Assembly: GCA_026214975.1 (NCBI GenBank)
Contig: CM047817.1
Coordinates: forward strand, 53,750,246-53,814,245
DNA length: 64,000 nucleotides
Reading direction: 5' to 3'
Source: Gentiana macrophylla
Lineage: Eukaryota > Streptophyta > Magnoliopsida > Gentianales > Gentianaceae
Shown here piece by piece: positions 48,004-57,361 of this stretch. A program made the translations under genes and the position numbers. Each line of letters begins with the position of its first letter. The first letter of the stretch is position 1. The notes under the pieces are model-generated. The model had not been told where the DNA came from and made no database searches. It was given only the letters and a program-made list of their open reading frames with translations.

Positions 48004-49045
48004 GAAATTCCTAAAAAAATGATATACTTGATGACGATCCTCAACGCCAGAAGCGTGGGAGACCTGTTGGTGCAAAAGATAAGAATCCGCGGAAGACAAA
48101 ATGTAATAAAGAATCTTTATCACTCCTGAAACCTCCTGAAGTGGTTTGTCATGAAGACAAGAATCCTAGTGAAAATGCACGTGCTTCAAACAATCATAAT
48201 ACTGGATTTCGGAACAACTAGATCATAATGTATTAGGAAATGAATAAGATCTAGAAGACATAAATATTGAAGTGGCCATGAATAAAGTAAATACAGAAGA
48301 AACTTATAACAAAAATATCACAATCGTCGACGAGAATTTGTCTCGATAATTGCTCATACTATCTCAAATGATAATCTGGATCTAGAACCAAGAACAATAG
48401 CAGAGTGCCGGAAGCACTCGGATTGGCTGAAATGGAAGGAAGCTATTGAGCCTAAGCTAGACTCGCGAAATAAAAGTATTTAGCAAGTAACCAGCCAGAT
48501 GCTTTTACTGATCATAAAGTAGTGATTAAATCTCATGTACCAGCAGTAAATGCACCACAGAGAGTGGAAATTCCTAAGAAAAATGATATACTTGATGATG
48601 CTCCTCAACGCCAGAAGCGTGGGGGACTTGTTGGTGTAAAAGATAAGAATCCGTAGAAGACAAAATCTAATAAAGAATATTTATCACTCCTGAAACCTCA
48701 TGAAGACGTTTGTCCTGAAGACAAGAATCCCAGTGAAAATGCACATGCTTCAAACAATCATAATACTGGTATTGCAGAACAACTAGATCATAATAAATTG
48801 AGAAATAAAGAAGATCCAGTCGACATAAATATTGAAGTGTCCCTGAATTATGTAAATACATGAGAAACTTATAATAGAAATATCACAATCGTCGATGATG
48901 AATTTGCCTTGATAATTGCCCATACCATATCAAATGATAATCGGGATCCAGAACCAAGAACAGTAGCAGAGTGCCGGAAGCGCTCGGATTGGCTGAAATG
49001 GAAGGAAGCAATTGAGGCTGAGCTAGACTCGCTAAATAAAGGGAA
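48004..49045 (+). repeat. Tandem duplication inside host copia pol
   Basis: A segment of about 565 bp is duplicated in tandem in the host element. Copy 1 is 34460-34562 plus 48004-48475; copy 2 is 48476-49045. Both run from TTTAGCAAGTAACC.GCCAGA through GGAAATTCCTAA.AAAAATGA and CAACGCCAGAAGCGTGGG to GAGC..CTAGACTCGC. The later nested element landed in copy 1. The stretch encodes the linker between integrase and RT (PQRQKRG, KWKEAIEAELDSL). Confidence 0.85.
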
Positions 49046-50208
49046 AGTTTTTGGCCATATAGTACATACACCCCACAATGTTATCCTAGTAGGATGTAAA
49101 TGGGTATTCGTATGGAAGAGAAATAAAAATAATGAGGTGGTGAGATATAAAGCGAGACTAGTGGGTCTAGGGTTTTCTCAAAGACCCGATTTTGACTTTG
49201 ATCACTCTCTTGTTATGGATGGCATCACGTTCCCCTACTTAATATCCCTGCCAGCTAAAATGAATTTGGAAATGCAGTAATGGACGTCGTGACAGCATAC
49301 TTATAGGGTCACTAGACGCTGATATACATATGAAAATCCCTGATGGATATAAAGTTCCCAATTTACAAGAAAAATGAAAATCGCAACATGTATAGCATAA
49401 AGTTACAAAGGTCATTTTATGGTTTAAAGCAGTCAGGTAGAATGTGGTATAACTGACAAAGTGTATTTCTCCTAAAGAAGGAATCTAAAAACAATGATGT
49501 ATGCCCTTGTGTGTTCATAAAGAAGATGCATAATGGTTTTTGTATTACATCAATCTATGTTGATGATATAAATATTACTGAATCATGCAAGGAGATTGAT
49601 GAAGCAAGTTAATACTTAAAGACAGAATTTGAATGAAAGACTTGGGTAAAATCAAGTATTTTCTTGGCCTGGAGATCGAGCATCTACCTGAAGGAATATT
49701 TATATACCAGGTAACCTACTTGAAGAAAGTTTTGGAGAGATTTAACACGGAAAAATCTCATCCACTTAGCACAACTATGGTTGTCCGATCCCTTGAAGTG
49801 GACAAGGATTTATTTAGACCCAAAAAAGATACCGAGGAAACGTTAGGACCAGAAGTTCCTTACATGAGTGCCATTGGAGCATTACTATATATTGCAAATT
49901 GCACTAGGCCCAATATTGCGTTTGTAGTAAACTTACTAGCAAGATTTAGTGCTTCTTCTACAAGGAGACATTGGAATGGAATTAAACATATTTTTAGGTA
50001 TCTTCAAGGCACATTGGGTTTACTTTATACAAGAGATCAAGATATGACATTGGTGGGCTATTCAGATGCCCGCTATATGTCTGATCCCCATACTACCAGA
50101 TCTCAGACTGGTTGTGTTTTTCAAAATGGTAACACTTCAATTTCATGGTGCTCTAAAAGCAGTATGCTTTCCACATCTTCAAAACATACAGAGATTATAG
50201 CTTTATAA
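48890..50208 (+). pseudogene. Host copia: reverse transcriptase and RNase H
   Basis: 48909-49280 encodes the RT N-terminus (DWLKWKEAIEAELDSL, VGCKWVFVWKRN, YKARLVGLGFSQRPDFDFDH). 49281-49632 is frameshifted but keeps the catalytic YVDD (49556-49567) and an LKQSGRMWYN-like segment. 49633-50208 (191 codons) is open: MKDLGKIKYFLGLEIEHLPE, then IGALLYIANCTRPNIAF, then the RNase H part GYSDARYMSDPHTTRSQTGC, ending SSKHTEIIAL where a MITE sits. It belongs with the gag and integrase pieces at 29186-34562, separated by nested insertions. Not functional. Confidence 0.9.
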
Positions 50209-50209
50209 G

Positions 50210-50372
50210 CATAGGCGGATCTATTACTTCCACAACGGGGTCCACGGACCCTGCTAAAACAAAAAAATGTTAAGTTTTACCTACAGGAAAAAATTATGGA
50301 CCCCGTTAATTTTTATTTACTCTTAAAAATATTTTTCGACCCCGCTGAATAAATTTTCTGGATCTCCCACTG
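50210..50372. mobile_element. hAT-like MITE, 163 bp, in RNase H region
   Basis: Left end CATAGGCGGATCTATTAC and complement of the right end CAGTGGGAGATCCAGAAAAT are inverted repeats like those of 28379-28544, and the interior shares GACCCCG motifs. The flanks agree at only five of eight bases, and some residues expected between HTEIIAL and WLRSLIQHI are missing, so a small deletion probably accompanied or followed insertion. Confidence 0.65.
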
Positions 50373-50379
50373 TGGCTAA

Positions 50380-50723
50380 GGTCACTGATACAACACATTC
50401 GTAGTACGTGTGGTATTGTTTCAAAGAATTTATCCCCCACAGTCCCTTACGAGGACAATGCAACATGTGTAACACAAATGAGAAATTGATATGTTAAGGG
50501 AAACTTGACTAAGCATATTGCCCCCAAATTCTTTTATCTTAATGAGCTCCAGAAGAGCGGTGAGATTGTCATTGAGAAAGTTCGCTCTAGTGAAAATTTA
50601 GCAGAATTATTCACCATGTCTCTTCCTACATCTACTTTTGAGAAACTTGTTCATAAGATTGGGATGCGTAGGCTTGGAAGATTTTCATCTTCGGGGGGAG
50701 TGATCAATTCAAAACAATATTGA
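50380..50723 (+). pseudogene. Host copia: RNase H C-terminal region
   Basis: After the MITE the frame resumes with WLRSLIQHIRSTCGI. A 72-codon piece follows (50505-50723) with TKHIAPKFFYLNELQKSGEI, VRSSENLAELFT and LPTSTFEKLVHKIGMRRL, the normal C-terminus of this copia lineage. The mutated LFTMSL stands where LFTKSL is usual. Confidence 0.88.
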
Positions 50724-50948
50724 AGAATCGGTCTTGAAGACCAACATTTGTACTCTTTTTCCCTTTTGTTATGTTTTTTTTTTCCCACGGGGTTTCGCTT
50801 AACAAAAGGTTTTTAATGAAGCAATCGCTGTACCACATAAGTATGTGTATGTCGTGTACTCTTTTCCTCGACTAGTTTTTCCCACAGGGTTCTATAGAGA
50901 AGTTTTTAACGAGGCATGAACATCACACTAGTAATGTCCTAGGGAGAG

Positions 50949-51078
50949 TGTTGTAAATGAAGCTTTAATATGGCCATTATGTTGTAAATGTAGTTTTAAT
51001 ATGGCTGTTACTTAGGCTCTTCATTTTCTAGTCATTTGGTTTTCTAAAGCCCTTTTATTTCTCCATTGTAATGACTAA

Positions 51079-51125
<47 letters not shown>

Positions 51126-51213
51126 GATGGATGGAGATGAAAATGAGAAAACTATTTTTCTTTCAATTTTGTGTTTTTCTATATTACTTTATAGTGCTTA
51201 CCAGTTACCTACA
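50949..51213 (+). repeat. Probable 3' LTR of host copia (right end uncertain)
   Basis: It starts TGTTGTAAATGAAGC directly after the purine tract GGGAGAG. It contains a (TA)n run at 51080-51122. The right end is a guess based on TTACCTACA, the inverse of TGTTGTAA, near 51205-51213. No 5' LTR is visible to confirm it. Confidence 0.5.
51080..51122. repeat. (TA)n microsatellite
   Basis: About 20 AT units in the presumed copia LTR, some 500 bases upstream of the PEX start. Confidence 0.95.
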
Positions 51214-51339
51214 AGTTTTGTGATATCAATAGTCGGGTTTGGTTGGTTCTCAACGATACGTCAAATTACCCGTGTAAAAATATTATGTACATGGATGATA
51301 TTGACTCGTAAAATGCGTATAGAAAAATCTTGACCATTG

Positions 51340-51610
51340 TTTACCACAAATCTTACTAAAAATGGTTTGTAGTCTTATTTTTTTTCTTTCTAAATATAGA
51401 CCTTGCTTACCCTCCATTGAAAACCAAAAGAAATCCTTGAAAATTCAATGGTATACAAAGGGAGCTCCAACGAAGTTGGAACTGAATGCATGACCACCAT
51501 TATATGATTCTTGGTCTTCCCTTCCCTTAACCACTACATATAACACCCTCCATTCTTTTGTTTATTGAGCATTATTAGGCAGCATTTAGGCTTGTCTAAG
51601 GTGGTTTGCT
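51340..51610 (+). promoter_or_regulatory. Putative PEX promoter and 5' leader
   Basis: The region between the copia remnant and the PEX start. Candidate TATA elements are ATTATATGAT (about 51500) and TACATATAACACC (about 51536). Several AGAAA motifs, known as pollen elements in LAT52-type promoters, occur here (for example near 51428). Function is inferred from position only. Confidence 0.35.
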
Positions 51611-53683
51611 ATGCTTAAACCTCCAAATATGAAGGCCTCGGGCTGCTGCTTCCTCTCGTTTCTGCTCCTCGTATCGTTATTATCTTCTTTTTCGTTTTTG
51701 TCTTCATCAGCCCTTACCGATGCAGAAGCCGCCTATATTGCTCATCGTCAGCTAATAAGTCTTCAAGAACGTAGAGATCTTCATGAAGGATTTGAATCCA
51801 ATATCGAAGTTCCGTTTAAATTTCCAAACGAAAGACTTAAAAAGGCATACATTGCACTTCAAGCTTGGAAAAAGGCGATATATTCTGACCCAAAAAACTT
51901 TACAGGGAATTGGCATGGCCCTGATGTTTGTAAATACTCCGGGGTGTTTTGTGCTCCAGCAATTGACGATCCGAATGTGATGGTTGTAGCTGGTATCGAT
52001 CTTAATCACGGAGATATAGCCGGTCATTTCACCGCAGAGATTGGTTTGCTTTCTGATATTAGTCTCCTCCATCTAAATTCCAACAGATTTTGTGGGATCA
52101 TTCCGGAAACTATAACTAAATTGAAGCTCCTTTACGAGCTCGATGTTAGCAACAATCGGTTGGTTGGTCCGTTTCCAGAAGTCGTGTTGGAACTCCAACA
52201 ACTTAAGTATCTTGATATTAGGTTCAATGATTTTGAAGGGGAGGTTCCTCCTGCCCTTTTCACGAAGAAGCTCGATGCCATCTTTATCAATAACAACCGA
52301 TTCCATTCCGCAATCCCAGAAAACTTTGGAGATTCTCCGGCTTCGGTGATTGTAATAGCCAAAAACAACTTCTTTGGATGCATTCCAAAGAGCATTGGGA
52401 AAATGGAGAACTCCTTAGATGAGATCATCTTGTCCCATAATAGTTTATCCGGTTGTCTCCCTGAAGAAGTCACACAACTGAAATCTGCAACAGTTTTCGA
52501 CATTAGCCATAACAAATTCTTGGGATCTTTACCTATTGGTCTAGAACATATGCAAAATGCTCAAGAGATAAGCTTTTCACATAACGATTTTGTTGGAATG
52601 ATCCCAGACACATTGTGTACTTTACCAAATCTAACGAAAGCATCCGTTTCGTACAATTATTTTGAGAACGAGGGACAGTCTTGCTCATCGGCTGACGGAT
52701 TGACGATTGAAGATGAGAGCAATTGTTTGGAGTCTAGGACACACCAGAAGACACAAAAGGCTTGTGAAGTTGTTTACAGACATCCTGTAAATTGTACCAA
52801 AGTGGGTTGTAGAGGATCAAGAAATGAGGATGCACCGAAAAATCCAACACCTCCAAAGCCGCAAAAACCACATAAGAAAAATTTATTCCCTCCTATGCCG
52901 AAACCACAACCTCCACAAAAATCACAACCGATTTCTCCTAAACCAAAGCCTCAGCCAACAAAACCCGAACATAAGCCACCTAAGCCGGAACACAATCAAT
53001 CCCCACCGGCTAAACACCGTCATATTCCGGCACCTGAACCAAAACGCACTCCTACACCGAATCCAGCGTCTCCTCCTAAGGCCACCCCACCTGTGCAGAA
53101 GGCTCAACCGCCTCAGGTTTCGGTTGGTTCCCCACCTCAATCAAACGCCTCGCCTCCACCAGCTAAAGTCCATTCTCCACCACCACCTGTTGCGTCGCCT
53201 CCACCACATGTATCTTCCCCACCCCAAGTTCCAACCCATTCTTCACCACCACATGTATCTTCCCCACCCCGAGTTCCAGTCCATTCACCACCACCACCAC
53301 CTATAGCCTCACCTCCTCCACCAGTATTTTCACCACCTCCGCCACCGATCCAATCACCACCACCCCCAGTAGCCTCGCCACCTCCACCTGTATATTCTCC
53401 GCCCCCAACACCAGTCAATTCACCACCTCCACCGGTAGCATCACCGCCTCCGCCTATATTTTCTCCGCCTCCACGGCCACCGCATGTTCATTCATCTCCT
53501 CCACCACCTGTCATTTCCCCTCCTCCTCCACAGGTCTACTCCCCACCACCACAAGCCCTAGACCATTCTACACCACCTACGGTTAAATCCCCACCACCGC
53601 CGGTCGCTTCTCGACATCCTGGTCCAGTTGTCTCACCTCCACCCCGGCTCATGATGACAACATTGTCCTTCCTCCAAACTTAG
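51611..53683 (+). CDS. PEX: Pollen extensin-like LRR-extensin (PEX/LRX), C-terminal tail out of frame
   Basis: 690 codons; the first Met (51611) or Met7 (51629) could be used, the second giving a cleaner signal peptide (hydrophobic to about residue 34, SSSALTDAEA). Residues 70-120 are the N-terminal LRX domain (LKKAYIALQAWKKAI, TGNWHGPDVCKYSGVFC). About 125-355 are ten leucine-rich repeats (LNSNRFCGIIPE, LDVSNNRLVGPFP, LDIRFNDFEGEVP). 357-400 is the Cys-rich hinge. From 405 on it is an extensin domain with many SPPPP/SPPP motifs for hydroxyproline glycosylation. LRXs bind RALF peptides and anchor to the wall; PEX members act in pollen tubes. No intron. The ALTDAEAAY start and hinge favour PEX. 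The frame shifts at about 53645, so the normal tail is replaced by MMTTLSFLQT; the conserved tail is readable to 53727 in another frame. Confidence 0.92.
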   Translation: MLKPPNMKASGCCFLSFLLLVSLLSSFSFLSSSALTDAEAAYIAHRQLISLQERRDLHEGFESNIEVPFKFPNERLKKAYIALQAWKKAIYSDPKNFTGNWHGPDVCKYSGVFCAPAIDDPNVMVVAGIDLNHGDIAGHFTAEIGLLSDISLLHLNSNRFCGIIPETITKLKLLYELDVSNNRLVGPFPEVVLELQQLKYLDIRFNDFEGEVPPALFTKKLDAIFINNNRFHSAIPENFGDSPASVIVIAKNNFFGCIPKSIGKMENSLDEIILSHNSLSGCLPEEVTQLKSATVFDISHNKFLGSLPIGLEHMQNAQEISFSHNDFVGMIPDTLCTLPNLTKASVSYNYFENEGQSCSSADGLTIEDESNCLESRTHQKTQKACEVVYRHPVNCTKVGCRGSRNEDAPKNPTPPKPQKPHKKNLFPPMPKPQPPQKSQPISPKPKPQPTKPEHKPPKPEHNQSPPAKHRHIPAPEPKRTPTPNPASPPKATPPVQKAQPPQVSVGSPPQSNASPPPAKVHSPPPPVASPPPHVSSPPQVPTHSSPPHVSSPPRVPVHSPPPPPIASPPPPVFSPPPPPIQSPPPPVASPPPPVYSPPPTPVNSPPPPVASPPPPIFSPPPRPPHVHSSPPPPVISPPPPQVYSPPPQALDHSTPPTVKSPPPPVASRHPGPVVSPPPRLMMTTLSFLQT

Positions 53684-53727
53684 GGTTCCAACGCATCACC
53701 TCCGCCGCCAATATTCCTGGTTACTAA
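53647..53727 (+). pseudogene. Out-of-frame conserved PEX C-terminal tail
   Basis: One frame over from the PEX ORF the sequence reads AHDDNIVLPPNLGFQ, then ends PGY and TAA at 53725-53727. LRX/PEX proteins normally end with a DNI.LPP..G..YASPPPP.F.GY tail. The ASPPPPIF portion is itself in a third frame (about 53693-53716), implying a compensating insertion and deletion. A single-base loss in CCACCCCGGCTC at 53639-53650 would explain the first shift. It may be a real mutation or a sequencing error. Confidence 0.75.
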
Positions 53728-54410
53728 TTGATGATCATTTGTCTTCTCGATATCAATGATCCTAAATGCAAAATTTTGTCGACCCACCGTGTCAATTAGC
53801 CTATTCATTATCTATTAATCACATATTTCTTCTGAATTCAAATGTTTCTTATTGAATATATTTTTTTGTTGAAAGCCACCATTTGGAATAGACTGCTAAT
53901 TGCTGGCTGCTAAAAACTTTTATGTTCTTTTTTCTTTCTTCTTGTAATTTCGCTGTTGATAAAGTAGATTTGCTGCCAAATAGTTTATTGGTAAATGAAA
54001 TGATCTTTTCAGATTTTCCTTTTCAATCAAATGTGTCCCGCTCATACAATTGCCTCACTCAGCTTTGACACTTTGGTTTTTTTCGAGTTTGCCACTTTGG
54101 TATCTGAATGTCAAAATATTTCTTAATAAACTCTTTGACTATTTCACACCATTTAAGAAATCTTATAAATAAGTTAATTTCTAATATTTCAAGGTAAAAT
54201 ATTGTATTATTTTTTAATATTTCAAGGTAAAATATTGTATTATTTTCTATGACTGACTAACAATTTTGTATTGTTTATTCAAACCCCCTTTGTTAGATAT
54301 TCATACTTGCTGAGTGTTATTTGCCCAAACAGTAAGAGAGTAAGCCTGTTGGCATTTTAATCTTATTTTGGGATTGTAGGCACGTATGAATTATTTGTAA
54401 CAAAAGGACT
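53728..54410. other. PEX 3' flank, AT-rich
   Basis: Presumed 3' UTR and intergenic DNA. 54181-54249 holds two tandem copies of a 33-bp AT-rich unit (TAATATTTCAAGGTAAAATA...). No clear canonical AATAAA signal was found. Confidence 0.4.
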
Positions 54411-55210
54411 ATGGATTCTATATTTGGTCGAACTACGTCTTCTAGGTCTGTATCAAGTTCTGTTCAAGAAAGTTCTAAAAGGGTTATACATACATATGAA
54501 ATAATAATTGAAGATTTTAATAAATCTCTTGACAATTGGAAAATTCCAAAGGTATACAAAAACCAAATATATGAATCATCAAGATTCATTAGTTTTAAAT
54601 CCGATTTTACATTAAAACAGAAGAAAGATATATTCAACTATCAAAACCCTTTGAAACAATACAGCTTCTTTCTGCAAACTCCTTACAAAAACATCGTCAA
54701 AAATTATACCAATGTATTCATATTGGTCTAATACAAGTAGGAATAAAATCTCTAACCAGAGAAGGGTTAAACACTTCCATTCTGACGGTTCTTAGAGATA
54801 CAAGACACTTAGACTTTGAAGATTCACTTTTAAGTTCCGTTGAATCCAGTCTTTGTACAGGTCCAATTACATTTGATGGTTGGCCAAATAATTCAATTTC
54901 ACTAAATGATCCAAACATCCTAAAATCACTTGTGCTTCAAATAAAAGCACACAATTACAAAATACTAGAAGGATCATTCCTATTACTATTATTTTTAGAT
55001 TACACTATGGTTTCAGCCTTTTCTACAAAAGTACGTTGTTATAGTCCAAAAAGAGAAACACTTCTCCTACAAACAGATCTTTCGAGGTCTAATAAGTGTA
55101 CTTCTAGAACCATCAAATGGAAAGATATTACTCTTCCAGAAGAATGGGTCTTAGAAAATGTAGTCCCAGTTGTATCTGTTGGATATTTTAACCGCAGTTA
55201 TAAAGGATAA
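54411..55210 (+). pseudogene. Endogenous pararetrovirus-like movement-protein fragment
   Basis: Two overlapping frames (54411-54731 and a second frame open from at least 54650 to 55210) together resemble the N-terminal, 30K-superfamily movement-protein region of polyproteins of endogenous plant Caulimoviridae, of the Florendovirus/Petuvirus kind that is widespread in plant genomes. The switch of frame in 54650-54700 breaks the coding sequence. A stop at 55208-55210 ends it, and no coat protein, protease, RT or RNase H of viral type follows. It is therefore an isolated relic, about 0.8 kb, directly downstream of the PEX gene. Identification is from remembered family resemblance; no search was run. 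Confidence 0.6.
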
Positions 55211-55566
55211 GAATAATATATATCCTTTTACTATTGACTTTCTTTAAAGTTTGACTATCTTGTAACGTATACTCCAGTAGACTTGGTCTTTAGTAGAGTT
55301 GACTCAGCAGCCTACTGATAAGAGATGACTCAGCAGCCTGCTGACAGATTACTCTGCTAATCTTCAAACACTCTTCTTTTGTCCAACTGATAATATAAGA
55401 TGAAGTTTAATACCAATTACTGATCTGTCAAGTGAGCTCACCCATCAGGACAAAGACCAATCCTCTTGGCAACTTCATTTGATCAATTGTCTAAACTATT
55501 TAAGTACATGAAATTGTTGATACCAATGACTAGTCTGCCAAGTGAGCTCACCTAGCAGGGCAAAGA
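55211..55566 (-). other. Post-pol spacer of the minus-strand copia
   Basis: Two imperfect copies, about 105 bp apart, of a block reading TGCCAAGTGAGCTCACC.AGC followed by AGGGCAAAGACTAATCC. CAGCAGCCT.CTGA is repeated nearby. No LTR recognised. Confidence 0.5.
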
Positions 55567-57361
55567 CTAATCCCATTGGTGAATTCTAGTACTCTGTTGA
55601 TCAATAATGTATCTATCAACTTTTATGATTCCAAGTTCAGTTCTTAACTTAGCAAATCTTTCATAATCCAATTGTTTTGTAAATATGTCAGCAAGTTGAT
55701 CATCAGTAGGGATGTAAATAACCACCACATCTTTCTTCTCAACATGATCTCTTATAAAATGATGTCTTACATCAATCTGCTTGGTTCTTGAGTGCAAAAT
55801 AGGATTTTCTATGATTGCAATTGCCCTTGTGTTGTCCCACATTATAGGAATTTATCTTTCTTCAATTCCATAATCCCTTAGTTGTTGTCTTAACCATAGT
55901 ATTTGTGCACAGCAGCTTCCAGCAGCAATATATTCAGCTTCAGCAGTGGAAATGAATATAGAATTCCGTTTCTTGCTGAACCAGGAAACAAGTCTATTTC
56001 CCATCAACTGACAAGTTCTTGTGGTGCTTTTTTTTATCAATCTTGCATCCAGCATAATCAGAATCTGAGTTTGATATAACTTTGAAGCTTCCATCTTTTG
56101 AATACCATATCCCTACTCCCAAAGTCTCTTTCAGATACTTGAGAATCCTTTTGACTGTAGCTAAGTGACTTTGTTTTGGTTTTGATTGAAATCTTGCAAA
56201 AACACCTACAACAAAGGATATATCACGTGTGCTGGCAGTAAGGTACAACAGACTGCCTAGCATCCTTCTGTACAAAGTTTGATCAACATCTTTGCTTTCT
56301 TTATCTTCATCCAATCTGATGCTTGTACTCATAGGAGTTGATACCTTGGTGCTATTTTCCATACCAAACTTCTTTAGCAGCTCCCTAGTATATTTAGTTT
56401 GATGAATGAAGATTCAATCTTTCATTTGTTTGACTTGTAATCCTAAAAAGTAGTTCATCTCTCCCATCATACTCATTTGGAATTAGCAAACTTTTTACAT
56501 AGCAATTCATTTTCAGAACAAAAAATTATGTCATCAACATAAATCTGTACCAGCAGGGTGCTGTCCCTTTCATTGATTCTGAAAAGAGTCTTGTCAATTG
56601 TACATTTGGTAAAACCATTGTCCAATAAGAATTGTGATAAGGTCTCATACCATGCTTTTGGTGCTTGTTTCAAACCATAAAGTGCCTTGTTCAGTCTATA
56701 CACTTTATCTTCTTGATCTTTAACTTCAAATCCAGGAGGTTGCTGAACATAAACCTCTTCTCACAGAATGCCATTCAAAAATGCACTTTTGACATCCATC
56801 TTGTATACTTTGAAGTTTTTCTATGCAGCATATGCCAAGAATAATCTTATAGCTTCCAGTCTTGCAACTGGGGCATATGTCTCATCAAAATCTATTCATT
56901 CTGCTTGAGAATAGCCTTTTGCCACTAGTCTGGCCTTGTTCCTTATAATGGTGCCAGACTAATCCAATTTATTTCTATATACCCATTTATTTCCAATTAT
57001 ATTTGCATGACTAGGCCTTTCCACTAGTGTCCAAACTTGGTTTCTTCCAAACTCATTCAATTCTTCTTGCACAGCAATTATCCAATCTGGATCCGATATG
57101 ACTTCTTCAACAACTTTAGGCTCCATTTGAGATAGAAAAACAGTAAACATTGCTTCCAATTGTCTTCTAGTCCTTACACCTTGCTGTATGTTACCAATTA
57201 CTTGTTCAGCAGGGTGGTCCTTTAACCATTGTAAATCTTGATTTATTTGATTTACAGGAGCTTCATCTTCAGAAGGCTCTGCTGTTGCTTCAGTAGGGGG
57301 TTCAGCAGATCCTTGAACTGCATCTATTGTTGCATCAGTAGTGTTACCAGCAGGTTCTTCT
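55567..57361 (-). pseudogene. Sirevirus-like copia RT/RNase H remnant
   Basis: On the minus strand, in order: a linker and RT start (57159-56959; PDWIIAVQEELNEFGRNQVW, IIGNKWVYRNKLD), RT core (56703-56473; YRLNKALYGLKQAPKAWYE, IYVDDIIF), RNase H (56362-55852; TRDISFVVGVFARFQ, SNSDSDYAGCKIDKK, STAEAEYIAAGSCCAQILWL) and the RNase H C-terminus (55842-55567; HSRTKQIDVRHHFIRDHVEK, DQLADIFTKQLD). Internal stops and frameshifts separate the pieces. The left side ends in a spacer; the right side is cut at 57361 by a gypsy LTR inserted in the linker upstream of RT. Confidence 0.9.

Noticed and set aside
52824..53418. Long frames overlapping the PEX extensin region (a 160-codon plus frame and a Gly-rich minus frame)
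   Set aside because: Shadow frames created by the CCACCACC-type proline codons of the real gene.
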